A model generated the notes under the pieces. The model did no database searches. It saw only the letters and a program-made list of their open reading frames with translations, and had not been told where the DNA came from. Shown piece after piece: positions 10,118-23,234 of a stretch of DNA of 64,000 nt; position 1 is the first letter of the stretch, and the number at the start of each line of letters is the position of its first letter. Location: the NCBI RefSeq assembly GCF_008831285.2, contig NW_022204616.1:1-64000 (forward strand). Reading direction: 5' to 3'. This stretch comes from Nymphaea colorata (Eukaryota > Streptophyta > Magnoliopsida > Nymphaeales > Nymphaeaceae). The position numbers and the translations under genes are program-made.

Positions 10118-11998
10118 ATGATTATAAACAAAAGACTCAAATTATTAACACCAATCCTCAGAAGAGCCAAAATATAACTACCCACTCTTCCTTTAGCGCA
10201 TAAGAAGATAATCTATGGATTCCTAGGCAGCTTTAAAGGTCAAAACAGGCAAAATGCTCCATAAGGATGGTTCATCTATCACACAGTTGCTTACAAGCAT
10301 AGTGATATGAAGCAGGCATAGGATAACATCATTCCTGTTGATAAGATGAGAGAAGCAATAGAAAAAGATTTGCAAGAGGATTATAGCTCATTCACTATCA
10401 TCAAAGACTCCTTCGTTCATCACATAACTTCATAAAACTACAACAAAAATAACAAAAGTGAATTGATTGCTGTCCTTTCCCTCCTGTCTCACTATCCCTG
10501 CTTCCCTCTCGATAACACGACCATGCTGGCCATTTATAAGCTCACCTGCTCCAATCTTCATCTCAAATCGGTTGAAGACATGAACACATTGCTTCACTTT
10601 GTCCTTATCGCGGATAGCCAAGCCTCACAATCACCCATCTTCCACTAATTTATACGCTGCTATCTCCAACTTCCCCTCGAATAGTTCAAGTACAAGTACG
10701 AGCTAGACTTCAAAAGCATGTCCTTCACGCAAGCCATCAGCCAGTTTATTGGCAAGCTCGTCCATAGAGGCTTCCTCTCCAGAGCTCCACCCTATTATAG
10801 AAACTTGAACATACTCTAGCCAACCAAGACACTGGCTTTGCTAAGGAAAAATGCATCTTTGGAGTCGACTTTGATGGTGAAGAAGCTGTTTTATGCTGTC
10901 TTTCTGGAAATTAAGGAGTTCTATGAGAGTGAGATGAAGGAAAACTTATACCATCCCAAGAAGGCCATCCTGCTGTAAATGTTCAATAGTGATTTCATGC
11001 AAGTGCTTAGTGAAGAGATATAGATGACACAGCATGAGTCTGTTCATCTGAGATAGCTTTATATGAAGCTTTACCTCACCCTTCCCACTAAATTAGACCA
11101 ATTAGAAGCCAAAGATTAAATAAAGCTAAAGGATATGTAGGTTTTCAAGTATAAGAACGTAATCTATATGTAAAAGCTTGCCTCCAAGCACATCGAACGT
11201 ATGGACCACCTAAAACTATAGGAAATCAGCGAAAAAATAGATGTTGTCATCGAATTCGTTCAATAGGTTCATCAAAATATGACAAAAATGCTATAATTCA
11301 CTCAAGAGTAACTGTAAGCCTTGGGTCTAAGTCTTGAAGAAATGCTCCTCATCATTTTATGGGCGAAAAGGTCCAAAATAGAGTCAAATAGATGTAAAAA
11401 CTTGTTTAACTTAATAAAGCCTATGATAAACAGCTTTTCAATGTGGCACCATTACCAATTATTAACAGAAGTGCTGACTTACATAGTAAATGCTTAATCG
11501 ATTGGATAGATCGTAGGCAATTATTAAAACTACGCTCTGCTAAGTATAACTCAGCTTTCAAACCTATTGGATATCTTTTAGCTCAAAAACACTCCTGATT
11601 ACTTGGCGACTGCTGCTAACATCCTTAAGAAAGTGCTTTCGACTGACTTTCAAGTGATTGGAGGATAGGAAATCATCACTTTCTTGCACATATACGCAGG
11701 AAGCATCTCTTTGGAGGGGAAGGATGGGGATAATGCTGAAGCATTAAGAATATTCGTGATGAGATATATTGCTGACCACCACAAGTAGTTCAAGCTAAAA
11801 TAATTAGAAGTAATCATAACCCAAATCCTTAAGCTTCCTCAATAAAAATGTACCAATTTCGACGACTAGCACGGCAATTACCCATCCTCTGTCTTCTAAG
11901 AGATCTCTCCCTACATCTCCAAAGTAAGTCTCCTCTTCAGCGCATAGACCAGAGCCCAAATTACATCAGACGGCCGAGTGAAGACGATTGCCTAGTGA
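10118..11998 (+). CDS. Large helical protein, possibly mitochondrial
   Basis: A 626-residue uninterrupted frame starting 41 bp after Ku80. The N-terminus (MIINKRLKLLTPILRRAK) is basic, lacks acidic residues and could form an amphipathic mitochondrial targeting helix. The rest is rich in Leu, Ile and Lys, with repeated 30-40-residue helix pairs suggestive of an alpha-solenoid, as in FASTK/RAP or PPR-like RNA-binding proteins, but no diagnostic motif is visible. In-frame TAA/TAG codons are frequent and base composition is more AT-rich than Ku80. Function unknown. Confidence 0.7.
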
Positions 11999-12109
11999 TA
12001 ATGTATTGTTAGTTGCAGACATATATATTGGGATACCACTTATTCACTTAAATTTGCCAATAAGATAGAGGCAACGTGATTGGGTTTTGATTGATTTGGC
12101 CGCTGAGAG

Positions 12110-14172
12110 ATGGCTCTCATGATCAAGGATATCTTCCTTACTGGAGCCACCTTCAAGCAAAAAGCATCAACGTAGTAAAGGATCGCTTATTTCTAACATA
12201 ATTTCACTAAGATTATATACGATTTTTGCAGGTTTGTACGCTTCACCAAGTTTCGCAGGGATAGCAGCTCATTCAAACAATTTCTAGAAGAAGGTTCCAA
12301 CATCCTGCTCGCTTTCGACGTCTTCGTCAACTTACCATCAAGAGAGGCCTTTGAAGCTATCCTAAAGAATCCAAAGACATCTTCTGCAAGCAAAGACCCA
12401 CAGAACTCTCAGCTATAGTCGGCACCGATACAAGTAAGACAGTGATTGATGAATAATGAGTATATAATGATGCGAATGATCAATGTTTACACATAGAGGG
12501 AGAAACTGGCAATACCGATTAGCGAAGAAGTCCTCAATGGAAGCGTGTAGAATTTGAAGAAGCATGTTATCTCCATTATGGGATTTACTTCACGGATCCA
12601 TCTCTATCACGAACCACTTTCCACCTTCTCCCGGTTGGACTTCATCTCATCTCAAGCAGTCGTGAGATAGGTTGTCGCTTTATTTGGGGAGATATGCATC
12701 ACATTCAACAACAGACAGCATGCAGAGTAGCCTGACTTCTATGATCCGCCTCCAAAGAGCACCAATGATCTCCTTATCGTGGCTCAGACCTGCAACGAGA
12801 GTAAAATGCAGATAAAATAGATATCTTTGCATTCGACAGGTATAAGATCGACTCCAAAGGACGAGTTTCCTTTCTCAAAAGTCTTACCTCCAGGATCGGC
12901 CGAAACGTTCACATCCTATACTACCAATTGAGGATTCCAATCAACGATTTTAGCAATTAGGAGAGCTTAGAAGAGACAGTTGCTATGTTCGCCTACCAGA
13001 ACAGAACAGCCATCATCACAGCGGATGAATAACCAGTCACTTAACAGTATAAATAAGTAAAAAATGGTTCATCACTCATTGACTATGAGCATTTTTACCT
13101 AATTCGCATCGAGGAAGAGTAGAAAACCATAGTGATGAGCAGAGAAGCTGACTGGAATGTAGTTATAAAGATGCTTTCAATCATATTCAATGCAAAATTG
13201 TTGCCTAGGTATCAATAATCAGTCTGTCAATCTCAGATAAGTAAAGATATCAAATAAGTGATCCTTGTGAAGCAAACTGCATCTGTTAGGCTTGCATATC
13301 CCATGTAGATGTCCTTTTTTGTGGGGAAAACATCATCTTACTTGATCTTTCTGGAAAAATCATCGATTCTGCACATATATTCTCATGTTTTTCCCTACTA
13401 ACACATAAATTCTACGGTCTTATGCAGTGATAGCTGTGATTACCTGTATGAAGATATTCCTGTACTGTTTGGAGACTAGCTTTTAATGTATAATATCACA
13501 GTAAATTTCATTACAATCAAATACTACAGTTTGCCTTCAGGAGAGTTCAGGCACGTTCGTCACTTCAAGTGGTCCAAATAGTACGGCTAGGTGAGCACTG
13601 ATGCCCTTGACATCATCTCTGTCCATTACAGAGGCAATAAGATCCGAGTCTTTTATGTTTGTTCCCCAAATGACTATCTTTAGCTGTCCCAACCAGACTC
13701 AAAATGGTTCGTTTTTGTCAGCAAGGTAGGCTGTAGCATTCTTTCAGATGGATCAGGACTTATAGCCTTAGGATCAAAGAACTTTCCAGCTATAAGCATA
13801 TACAATCTCATCAAAAATGAAAAAATATCTTAGATTGTATTATCGAAAATGTTTTCCATGATACAATCGATTAGCTTTGACTCCACAAACAGCAGAGTAT
13901 TGGTTACTTGCGCATAGACGTGCAAAGAATATACTTTCAGAGGGGATATTATAAATACCTATGAGAAGGAGAGCAAAAGCATCAAATATTGTTACAGTCC
14001 AAACGGAAACATCTTCAAGATGACTCCAAACACGTTTCAATGGCTCCACTCTCCCCAACTGAGGATCAAAGACGCCCTCCTCATCACGCCCTCCCTCGCC
14101 CTCTCCTTCAATCATGACCTGCAGCCGACAACTTTCACCTCAATTTATACCCAGAAACATGATGACATATGA
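12110..14172 (+). CDS. Large protein of unknown function, possibly beta-propeller
   Basis: About 671 residues after removing two introns: 12801-12820 (exactly 20 nt) and one of 27 nt at 12434-12460. An acceptor 36 nt further on would also keep the frame. The C-terminal two thirds have alternating beta-strand patterns with aromatic ends (YLIFLEKSSILHIYSH, KIRVFYVCSPNDYL, SRVLVTCAETCKEY) that resemble degenerate WD-like blades. No GH/WD pairs are clear. The start follows an in-frame TGA; 112 bp separate it from the previous stop. It converges with the HP1 gene, with only 15 bp between stops. Confidence 0.6.
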
Positions 14173-14187
14173 AGGAACATACATAAA

Positions 14188-14993
14188 TCATTCCACAGCC
14201 TTCCAGTAGTCCTCAGTTTTTTGAAACTCCTCAGTGGCCGTCTCCGCCTTCTCAATCAGGTAGCCTCTTACCCAGTTCTCCATATAGTCGGTTAGCTTCT
14301 CCTCATCGATCTTCTTGAGATCGTCGAAGTGGAGAAAAATTGATCCAAGCACCAGTTCCTCCTTATTGACGATGTTGACGGCAAAGATGAGGCCTTTCCC
14401 ATCGTAGTAATGGTTGTGGATACGACCGATTTCGTAACCTTCCTTTTACCAATACCTATCCACTTCTTCTGTTTGCACCTTCTGCTCCTCCTTCCCCTTC
14501 CTGGTCTACAGTCTTCTCGGCTTGCTCTCCTCTATTTCTTCTTCTTCCTATTCTTCATTATCAGAAGTGGTGTGCTTTTTCTCGCTTTTCTCGACGCTAG
14601 GCATTTTCTTCTTCTTCTTGCTTTTCTTCTTTGACTCTCTCTCCTTGGTCTTCGGCTCCTCCTCCGACAGTTCGCTATCAACTTCCTCCTGTTTCTTGCT
14701 CCTGGTTTGCCTAACCGGTTCTGCTTTGACGGCACTGTTTCGATTGCTCGACGATTTCTTATCAAAGGCAATATTGAACTCTCGGACAAGGTCCTCGACT
14801 TCGGTGAGATGCTGGATGGGTTCCCAGGTGTAGTCCTTAGGGTCGGGGTAGTTTTTCCACTTGATGAGGTACATCATGCCGTTGGAGGTGAGTCGCTGTA
14901 TCGGTAAGAGATTACTTTGTTGAGTATCTGTTACACTTCGTAGAATTCTTGTGTGATCGGAAGTTAATTCCCGTTTTTTTCTTTTCTGGCCAT
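14188..14993 (-). CDS. HP1-like chromodomain protein with chromoshadow-like domain
   Basis: A 261-residue protein. The chromodomain (about 15-70) reads EFYEVE-QILNKR, then YLIKWKNYPDPKDYTWEP, giving the Tyr, Trp and Tyr of the methyl-lysine aromatic cage. A Lys/Glu/Ser-rich hinge with a basic patch follows (about 75-160). The C-terminal part (about 170-235) has the strand pattern of a chromoshadow domain (GYEIGRIHNHYYDGKGLIFAVN). HP1 proteins bind methylated H3K9 or K27; in ciliates some act in programmed DNA elimination, others in somatic heterochromatin. A 20-nt intron (14896-14915) splits the chromodomain. TAA supplies the conserved Glu of the chromodomain start. Tandem with the cysteine-rich gene upstream. 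Confidence 0.88.
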
Positions 14994-15066
14994 GGCTACT
15001 CTGGCAATATAATACTATTGTTCAAATTGGAGTGTCTATAAATAAATGGATTTTAAAATATGAATC

Positions 15067-18000
15067 TCAGCTGTCACGCGCACCGCCTATCTACTTTTTC
15101 AACAGTAAGGCGGGAAGGGCCTCCTTACGACCCTACTCACTCTACTTTTGGGAACCCTACTACTCGGACCAATGCTTGAATTACTCGTTTATGGCGTTGC
15201 TGAATAACTCGTCTGACCTGCTCTGGAAACGATTCAAAAATTCATTTGCGGATTACTAGTTGGGATGGGCTTCGTTTGAGATTTTTTTGATGATTTATGG
15301 CTGCTCTGCCCCTGAGATAGGATAGCCTAGCTTCCTTAGTCGTTCCTCCTCTCGCTCTTTCTCCTGCTTCTTCCTGTTCTTCTAAGATTTGGAGTCACTG
15401 TAGTCGTCCTTGGCATTCTACTCTGGAGCTTCCTACTTTAGACTTGGCCAGCATCCCTTCTTGCGAATGTCAGTTATGGTAAGGTAGACCAGCCAAGAGA
15501 GGCAAATGATGAAAGTGAGGGCGATGAGAGCCACCACAAACGTTCCCAAGCCAAAGGAAATGGTGGGAGAGAGGGATTAAAGGGCAAGTATGATCAGAAA
15601 GACAACATATAGGGTAAGAGAGCACTCCATGAAGATGGTCACGTAGTCGGTGTAGTGGTTGTCGAAGGGCTCGTAGAAGTACACGCATATCATTATCAGG
15701 AAAGTAGTCACCAGAAGCAGCGTCAGCGTCGAAATCGGAGACACAGGAGCGATTCCGAGACCAAGAGTAAGCATAATCCTGCGTACATACCCGAATGGAA
15801 TATACATCAAGCCTAACTTGCTCTAAGTCTTCTAGAATTCTCCAAGCAGGCCGTCCAATTCCGTTAACTTTCTCACCTGCACGATCTTGTATGAGATCCA
15901 CGCCACATAGGCGATGCCTGCTCCTAATAGTAGGGCTGTTATGAATATCCCTGCAGGTTTTTCGTGCAGGATCTGGCAGGAGAAGAGCAGGAGGGGAGTA
16001 AGGCAAACCGAAAAGAGATCATTCAGCAGTCTATACCTTATCACGCGGACTGGCTTCACCAAACGCTCTCTGTTGTAGGCATTGACTGCAATGACGATGA
16101 GGAAGGCTATGAGGGTGAGGAGGAAAATGAGGAGGAGGGGGAGGGAGTTCCTGAAGATGCTGGTGTCCACGTTGTAGTAGATGAACTTGGGAGGAGAGAA
16201 GGTATAGGGAAGCATGTTGACCATGTTTTAGCTGATCACGAAGAGGGCCAGTCTGAATCCTGAAAGGAAATCTTCCAAAATGGGCGGATATTGCACGTCC
16301 AGGTACAAAGTAACTCCCACTATCTGCACGAAGTCCAAGACCTGCACGAAGTGACTTGCCCTGTTGACCATGTTAACGATAATTGCGATGAAAAGAAGAC
16401 CGATTAGCAAGTTGGGAAGAACGGATAGCCAGGAGACCTTTGATTGGGTGCTATAGTCCCTGTAAGTTCGCAGCTACTTTTTGAACTGGTTGGTGGAGAG
16501 ACACTGGGGGCTCTCCTGGGACTGTAGATAGGGCAGGGAAAGGGTGATGTTGACCAAGCTTATGGCTGAATAGTCATACTTTATGACCACTTTATAGGGT
16601 GTAATCTCATAGGAAGAGTAATTTTTGGGAATTACATTGCCATTAACGTCTACGATTCCCACGCTGATGTCGGCTATGCTGGCGAGGGCAGCTTTTTCGC
16701 TAAAGTAAAGCACCAGCGTCAGGACATCGATGTATAGGATCTCAAGATCAGCAGTGAAGATATTTTTGCAAAGGGAGGGATTCATTGCGCAGAGGGTGCA
16801 TTCCTGTATGGAGTTGACGTAGTAGTCTGAGCTGCACTGTTGGAGGCAGTATCCGTTGAGACTCACCATGCTGGTGCCGCATGTTCCCACGTAGCACACC
16901 ATTTTCTCAGCGTACTTGTTGTAGGGACAGGCTGTGTTGCAGGAGTGGTTGTTAGGGTAATACCAGACGTCAGAGGGACAGCTGGTCACGCAGTAGTCGT
17001 GGAAGTAGATGTAACCGGAGAGGCAGGAGAGACAAGTGTAGTCGCTGGAGCAGTTGCTGCAGGGAGGCTTGCAGGGATTGCATGTAGTTCCCTGGTATGG
17101 GTATGTCTGAGCAGGGCATTGAGTGGTGCAGGCATGCTGGTATAGATAGGAGCCAATGCAGGTGAGACAGTAGGTGCTATTGATGCAACTGGTGCAGTAT
17201 TGGGAGCATTGACTGCAGTAACTGTTTGATTGGTTGACTGCGTAGTAGAGAATAGGGCAAGAACTCAAGCATAAACCGTTGAACTGCATGAATCCACTAA
17301 CGCAGACGATACAATACTCGGATGAAGAGCAATTGAGGCAGTTTACCTAGCAGGAGAGACAGGAGTCGTAGTTGGTGATGGGCGCCAGTCCTGCGTAGAA
17401 GGTGAGCGGACAACTGGTCAGGCATGATCCATTGAGGATGTAGTAGCCGCTCTTGCACTCGATGCAGGCAGTGGGGGAGGAGCAGAGCTCGCAAGTGGCT
17501 GCACACGGCTGGCAGACCGAGGAGTTATCGGGGTAGTAGGCGATGGGACACTGTGAAAAGCAGCGGTGGCTGAAGAGCAGGTAGGAGGGAAGACAGGAGG
17601 AGCAGTAAGTATAGTTGAGGCAGCCACTGCAGGGGAAGGGACAGGTGGCGCAGGTTCCTCCCACCTGGTCCGCGTAAGTGCCGTTGGGGCAACTGCTCAC
17701 GCACTTCTGCTGGTAGCTGTAGTAGCCATTGTTGGTATTGCAGGTGAGGCAGTTGTTGGCGTTGCCTGTGCAGGTGAGACAGAGAGTGAGGTTGCACGTC
17801 AAGCATTGACTGGTGGCATTGTCTGCGAAGTAGGACGAGGAACAACTGGTCACGCACAGCGTATTGAAGAAGTAGTAGCCAGAAACACAGGTGAGGCAAC
17901 TGGTCGCGCTTGTGCAGTTTCCACATGGAGTAGAACAAGCCTAGCAGACCCTGGTGAACTCGTTACTGTAGTAGAGGGAAGGGCATGAGCTGGGGCAAGT

Positions 18001-20964
18001 CTGGTTGAGCAGGAAGTAACCACTGGCGCAGGACAAGCACAACGCGGAGGAATTGGCGCAGGTGAGGCAGTTGTTGGTGCATGATACGCAGGTATTGACG
18101 GTGGCGTTGAGGAAGGTCTGGGAGGGACAGTTGGAGATGCACTGTTTCTGGTAGAGGATGCCAGTTTGGCACGAGCTGCACAGGTATAGATTATAGCAGG
18201 TGAGACAAGGAGATGCGCACATCGAGCAACTTTGAGTCTGGTCATTGGGATAATACTTGCTGGGACATGCCTAAAGACAAGTGTTTGTTGTCGAATCCAA
18301 GTACATTCCAGCAGAACAGGCAGTGCAGTTGGTAGCTGTGATATTGCATTGATAACAGTTGGGATTGCACATGAGACAAGTGAAATTGGTGAGGTAGTAG
18401 GTGGTGGGACAACTGGTCAGGCATTTGAATAGATTGGGAACGTAGTTGTAACCGGCCTGGCAGTTGATGCAGGTCACTGAGTTGTTGAGGCAGGCGAAAC
18501 AGGGAAAGGCACAAGCGCTGCACACCGCATACAGGGGAGAAGATGCGTTGGGTAGGTAAGAAGGGTAATATCCGCTAATGTTGGTGCACTGGGCGAGAGT
18601 GAGGCAGGTGTGAGCGTAGAGGAAGTAGGGCAGCTGACAACTGAGGCAGTAGCTGCTGGCGTAGCAGGAGAGACAGGGGACGGGGCAGAGCGTGCAGGTG
18701 AAATTGGTACTGATGTAGGCAGAGGAGTTGCACTGCAGCGTGCAGGTGGTATTGTCCAAGTAGCCAGTGGTGCAGCTAAGACAGGCGGAGCTGTTGGAGC
18801 AGCTCTTGCAGGGAGGAATGCATCCCACGCAGCTCAAGTTGCTCGATTAGGGGTAATAGTCCACTGGGCAACTCAGCATGCAAGTGCTCTCGTATAAGTA
18901 ATAGCCAGCCAGGCATGAGATGCACTCAGTGCTGCTGATGCAGTACTTGCAAGGTGAAGAGCAAGGAGTGCAGGTGATGTTCTGCGGATTGGCGTAGCTG
19001 GAGAAGTAGCCAGCAGGACACAGGTTCCAGCATTCGCTGTTGAGCAGGGATCCGCGGATGCAGGAAGTGCATGCGGTCTGCGAGACCACGCAGGAGGCGC
19101 AGGGATAGTGGCAGAGGATGCACTGGTTGTAGGTAGAGTTGATAAAATAGGCGGAGGGACACGAACTCATGCCCAAACAGTCAGTATTCAATAACAAGTA
19201 GCCAGTAGTGCAGGAGGAACAAACAGTAGAGTTGATGTAGCAGGAGCTGCAAGAGGAACTGCAGTTCAGGCATGCACTTGTCCCGTTGAGGAAGAAACCA
19301 TACTCGCCCCAAGGGCAAATAAACACACAAGTGCTTCCGTTGAACAGGTAGCCAGTAGCGCAGGATGAGCATCGCATCGTCGAGTTTATGAAGCTGCAAG
19401 TCACGCAGGGATTGGGGCAAGTTTAACAGTTTCCGCTTGTAGAGTTAGCGAACAGATAGGAACTACTGCAGGCTAGTCTGCAGGTCGATCCCTATAGGAA
19501 ATAGCCAGGCACGCAGGTAAGACAAGTAGAGGCATCCGAGCAAGTCAGGCACGGTGTGATGCACGTCTAGCAAGAGTAAGTTGAGGAGACGGTGAAGGAG
19601 CCCACTGGGCATTGCAGGTAGCAGACCCACCCGTAGACGTAGAAGCCAGAATCGCAGGAGGCGACGCAGGTGGTGAGCTGCAGGTAGTAGGGGGAGAAGC
19701 AGGCGTAGCAGTCGATGGCGGAACTGCAGTAGCTGCAGAAGGACACCTGGCAAATCTCATGCTGGAAGAGAGACTAGACCACTTGGAATTGGCCAGTTGA
19801 GTCACTGATATTGAGAACAGTGGCATAGCCACCCTGGCTCAACATTACGCTTCCTGATACGATGGTTTGACTGTACTTGCAGCTGCAGTTAGAGTCAATA
19901 TCGGTATACTTGTTGACTTACTTGGAGACGTCTACATTTGTGTTGGCGTTGACAGCCACTGTGCCATTCTGGTTGTAGAAGTTGATGGTGAGCTGGCGGG
20001 TGCTGGCAGTGCCGTAGAACTTGATGTTGAGGTGGTAGATGAGCATGTAGTAGGCCTGCGTGGTGGTGTAGCTGATCTGCACTGTATTCGGCGTGCTGCA
20101 TGAACCGCTGCAGGAGGAAGGGCTTTACATGTAGATGAACTCCTGTGTCTTGGTGGCACTCTTGGGCAAGCAGATCGGCAGCTGGTTGCCATTATCATCG
20201 TTTTGAACGTAAGTGTAGGTGGGGCAGCCGAAGTCACTAGTCTCGCAAGTGGTGTGGTAGGGACCAATAGATTGCAGGCAGAGCAAACTTCCCCCCTGGC
20301 TGCAGGTGTTGTTATCATTGAGATATTTCCCCTGTGCGCAGGTGAGACACTGGGTGGACGTGCACGCGATGCAGAAGGGATCAAAACTTGTGCAGCTAAA
20401 GGCCACACACAAACCGTTGGACTGCGTGAATCCCTGTTGGCAAGCCGTACAGGCAGTGGCGCTGGTGCAAATGAGGCAGTTGCTGGAGCAGGCAAGGCAG
20501 CTGGAGCCACTAGAAGAAAGGTAGTATCCCAGAGAGCAGGAGGAACAAGTGACGAAGTCTGAGCAGCTGTTGCAGTTGGCAAAACAACCGGCGCAGATGG
20601 TGGACAGCAGGAAGTAGGTCGGCTGGCAGCTCTGGATCACCGCGATCGTGCAGGTGGCTATTCCCGTTCCGCATGCGCTGCAGGAGCCGCTATTGGTGAG
20701 AAAGAGACCACTGTTGCAGGTCGTGCAGGAGGTGTTACTGGTGCAGACTGAGCAACCGAAGGAGCATTTGATACAGGTGTTATTGCTGAGGAAGTATTCG
20801 GTCATGCACTCGAGACAGTATGTGGAATCGTAACAGGTCTGGCAGTTGTACTGGCAGGGCAGGCAGAGGGTATTGGTGGAGTCAGCATACTCGTAGCTGG
20901 GATTGCAAGTGGTTATTATGAGCGGAAGGAGGAGGAAGAGGAGGATGAGACGAAAAGGGATCAT
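15067..20964 (-). CDS. Giant cysteine-rich (furin-like/GFR repeat) multi-pass membrane protein
   Basis: A 1,965-residue uninterrupted frame. I checked the cysteine-rich stretch (20.1 back to about 17.2 kb) triplet by triplet without finding TGA, and read the rest through continuously. Residues 1-20 are a signal peptide (MIPFRLILLFLLLPLIITTC). A long ectodomain follows, with several dozen CxxC-x(n)-C modules of the growth-factor-receptor/furin-like type (C-x2-C-x6-C-x2-C spacing, often with a GY/YYL element), interrupted near 285-370 and near 1390-1490 by beta-rich non-Cys segments. The C-terminal 450 residues have about eight hydrophobic spans and end in a charged cytosolic tail. Such proteins are abundant in ciliates; a surface sensor, adhesion or channel role is inferred. 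No introns, and a high density of Cys codons. Confidence 0.85.
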
Positions 20965-21273
20965 TATTTTTAAATTATACTATCCTCTTTATAAACATCC
21001 CTTCGCGTTATCCATCCACATTCAATGGACCCACATTCGGCCACTTTTAAACGATTATTCGCCAATATACTCATCATATCTCAGGAATACATCCGAAATT
21101 GCAAGACAATATATCAAGTCATCTTTGCATCACTCGTATAAGCCCAAGGATAGGCCTCATATTCTTGCATTTTTCCTCCATTCTTAAAACAAATCCCAGC
21201 CGTCATTTCTTTTTCATTTAAATTCAGAACCGTTTTAAACAAGTATATAATGCTTTTGCAAAGGGCCTCATAA
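20965..21273. promoter_or_regulatory. Divergent intergenic region
   Basis: About 310 bp between the start of the cysteine-rich giant (minus) and a basic protein (plus), and therefore a shared promoter region. It is AT-rich, with no recognisable motif beyond TATA-like words near 20975-20990 and 21245-21250. Confidence 0.4.
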
Positions 21274-22002
21274 ATGCGAAATCGCAAGCATCTCAAAGAA
21301 ACCAACCGTTTTCATCCCAAATTCCTCAAAAGCACAGAGAAGGCCGCCCCTTGCGCCCCCTCCTAGCGATATTTCATCAATATCAAAACCGAAAGACCCA
21401 AAAAAAGCCACGAAAAGATTAGCATGGAAGCAAGCAAAATGCTCAAAGTGAAGAAAGTCAAGTTCATCACCGAAGAGATCGAGAAATCCGCCCATGGACC
21501 TCCTTCCAGCAGAACCAAGAGCTGCATTAAGGAAAGGTCCACCAAGGCCACCACCCATAATGTTGAAGAAGACAACGCCTACTAAATGGTGTCCTCCAGG
21601 AGAGGGTGGAAACAGGTCGAAAACTAGCACAAACACACAAACAATCTGAATTTGGGGAAGGTGAAAGTGAGGAAGGACAAGAGCCACTCCAAAGAGCATC
21701 TCTACCATTTGAAGTCCCCCGGAATGAAGAACGCACACAAAGAGAACAAGAACATCAAGAACGCACACAAATCCACACTCAAAGGGGAAAGAGTAATCCA
21801 AAAGAGGCAGTTCCTAAGTCCATAAATCGTGAAACAATAGAATTCTTACTATTTCTAAGAGGAGCCGTTCGAGATCAGGAAGGCTTAGACTCTGCAGGTG
21901 CTTCCCAAGAAGGAGAGCAGGTTCATTTTCGAGTCCAGCAGGAGTATGTGGAATTAGCAGCCAAAGAAGATGGCCAAATCCTTCTTAGACCTGCTCAACT
22001 GA
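21274..22002 (+). CDS. Lysine-rich basic protein, unknown function
   Basis: A 242-residue frame, strongly basic (Lys, Arg, His) with Ser and Asn, and an internal near-repeat NAHKENKNIKNAHKS. No hydrophobic segment and no known domain are seen; it is probably disordered, perhaps DNA-, RNA- or microtubule-binding. It is read through with TAA/TAG as Glu. The long open frame on the opposite strand is its shadow. Stops are TGA only. Confidence 0.6.
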
Positions 22003-22041
22003 TATAATATACACTATGCTTCACATTCAATCCTACCATCA

Positions 22042-22605
22042 TCATTATTAAAGCAATCCTTTGAAAATGTTGCTTGAGGAAAGTCGCATTCTCGGCTCCT
22101 CTCTCAATTACTTCCTCGGTGAGTTGTTAAAAGTTAGTCTTGATGCTTTCAGCTCATTCTCGTATTTGGATTGAACTGCCTATAAAGCTTAGTTGATCTG
22201 TGAATTTCTGCTCTCCATCATGCTTATCTTCTTTTCGTATTAAGCTCTGCTGTTCGATCTGCGTTTGATCATCAGGGGTTACTACATAGGCATGTCAAAA
22301 TTCACTTATTTCTTCGTCGGATCGACCCTTTCTTCAGGATTCAATGACTTATTTCCTCCGAAATTGCTCTTGGATGCTTTGGATGAATGTTTGGACCGCC
22401 TTGAAACACTAGATCTTTGCTATATTTGCTGGCTTTAGTCGAACTCAATGACTTTGTCCTTTTGGGTGTACAATTCAACCAAAATGCTACGATTATCCAC
22501 CGGCTCATGTTTAAAGTATGATTGCGGAATAGATGAGACTTAGCTAACGGAATTAACTCGAACTGAATAACTGTATTTATTTCTGCGGCCTGCTTGGTTG
22601 TGCAT
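22042..22605 (-). CDS. Ser/Lys/Glu-rich protein, unknown function
   Basis: A 187-residue frame without introns, starting 17 bp after the stop of the phosphatase on the same strand. The composition is polar with a coiled-coil-like C-terminal half (YEKKISMMESRNSQI). Ser-Arg/Lys clusters in the middle look like phosphorylation sites. No known domain. A convergent plus-strand gene ends at 22002. Confidence 0.6.
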
Positions 22606-22622
22606 ATCCAGCTCGAATTTTT

Positions 22623-23234
22623 TCAGCTGCTACCGCATGGATTGGCTTATCTGCACCTAAATATCCCTTCGCTTACCATCTTCCTCTTGCTTTTTACTTC
22701 CATTATGGCTTCATCGAGAGTGATCCTCTTGCTCCTCATTAGAAAGGCGACGACGAAGCAAGCAGATCGGCCCAAACCGGCCACACAGTGGACCAAAACC
22801 TGCATATCTTCATATTAACATTGGAGACTAGCAGTTGCTAAGAGATGAAGTCCACTCCTTCGTGCAGACTGACGTGGATATCTGCGCTGGAGTTGTCTTA
22901 GATGGGTAGGTATCGGTGGTGGCGGATAACTTACTTGGAATGGTGAGGCTGGTATCCCTCGGCAACGGAAAGCAGAGAGGTGATTTGGTAGGCTTAGTTA
23001 GGGGATCGTACTGGCTAACAGAGTAGGATTGAGAGCAGCCTATATGTTGCCGATATAAAGGTTGCCGTAGTTGGGCCGATCAGATTGGAGGATCAGCTGC
23101 AGGTCTTCGGGGAAGAGGATGGGAGCGTCTCTTTGGGAAAGGGTGAGGGGAGGGGCGTTTGCGGATGGGGATAGATAGATTTGTAGAGCATCGCTATTAA
23201 TAATCCAATAAAATAATCAAAACAACCACAGCAT
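22623..23234 (-). CDS. Dual-specificity protein phosphatase
   Basis: About 179 residues. The Cys-based phosphatase signature is VLVHCVAGLGRSACFVVAFL (HCx5R with Cys nucleophile and Arg). Upstream are the typical GNLYIGN entry strand, ITSLLSVAEGY and a D-x(n)-SADIHVSLHEGVDFI block, which supplies the general-acid region. Introns: 22800-22819 (20 nt), 22993-23011 (19 nt) and a probable 33-nt one at 23194-23226 just after a short first exon; the first intron and the start are the least certain parts. It removes phosphate from phospho-Ser/Thr/Tyr; the substrate is unknown. It diverges from the 92-residue gene across about 118 bp. Confidence 0.85.

Noticed and set aside
15067-20964. Many long plus-strand and off-frame minus-strand open frames over the cysteine-rich gene
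   Set aside because: They are shadows created by the Cys/Gly-rich codon pattern, with no independent motifs.
21268-21801. 177-codon minus-strand frame rich in Phe/Leu/Val/Gly
   Set aside because: Antisense shadow of the Lys/Glu/Ser-rich 242-residue plus-strand gene; the composition is that expected of a reverse complement.
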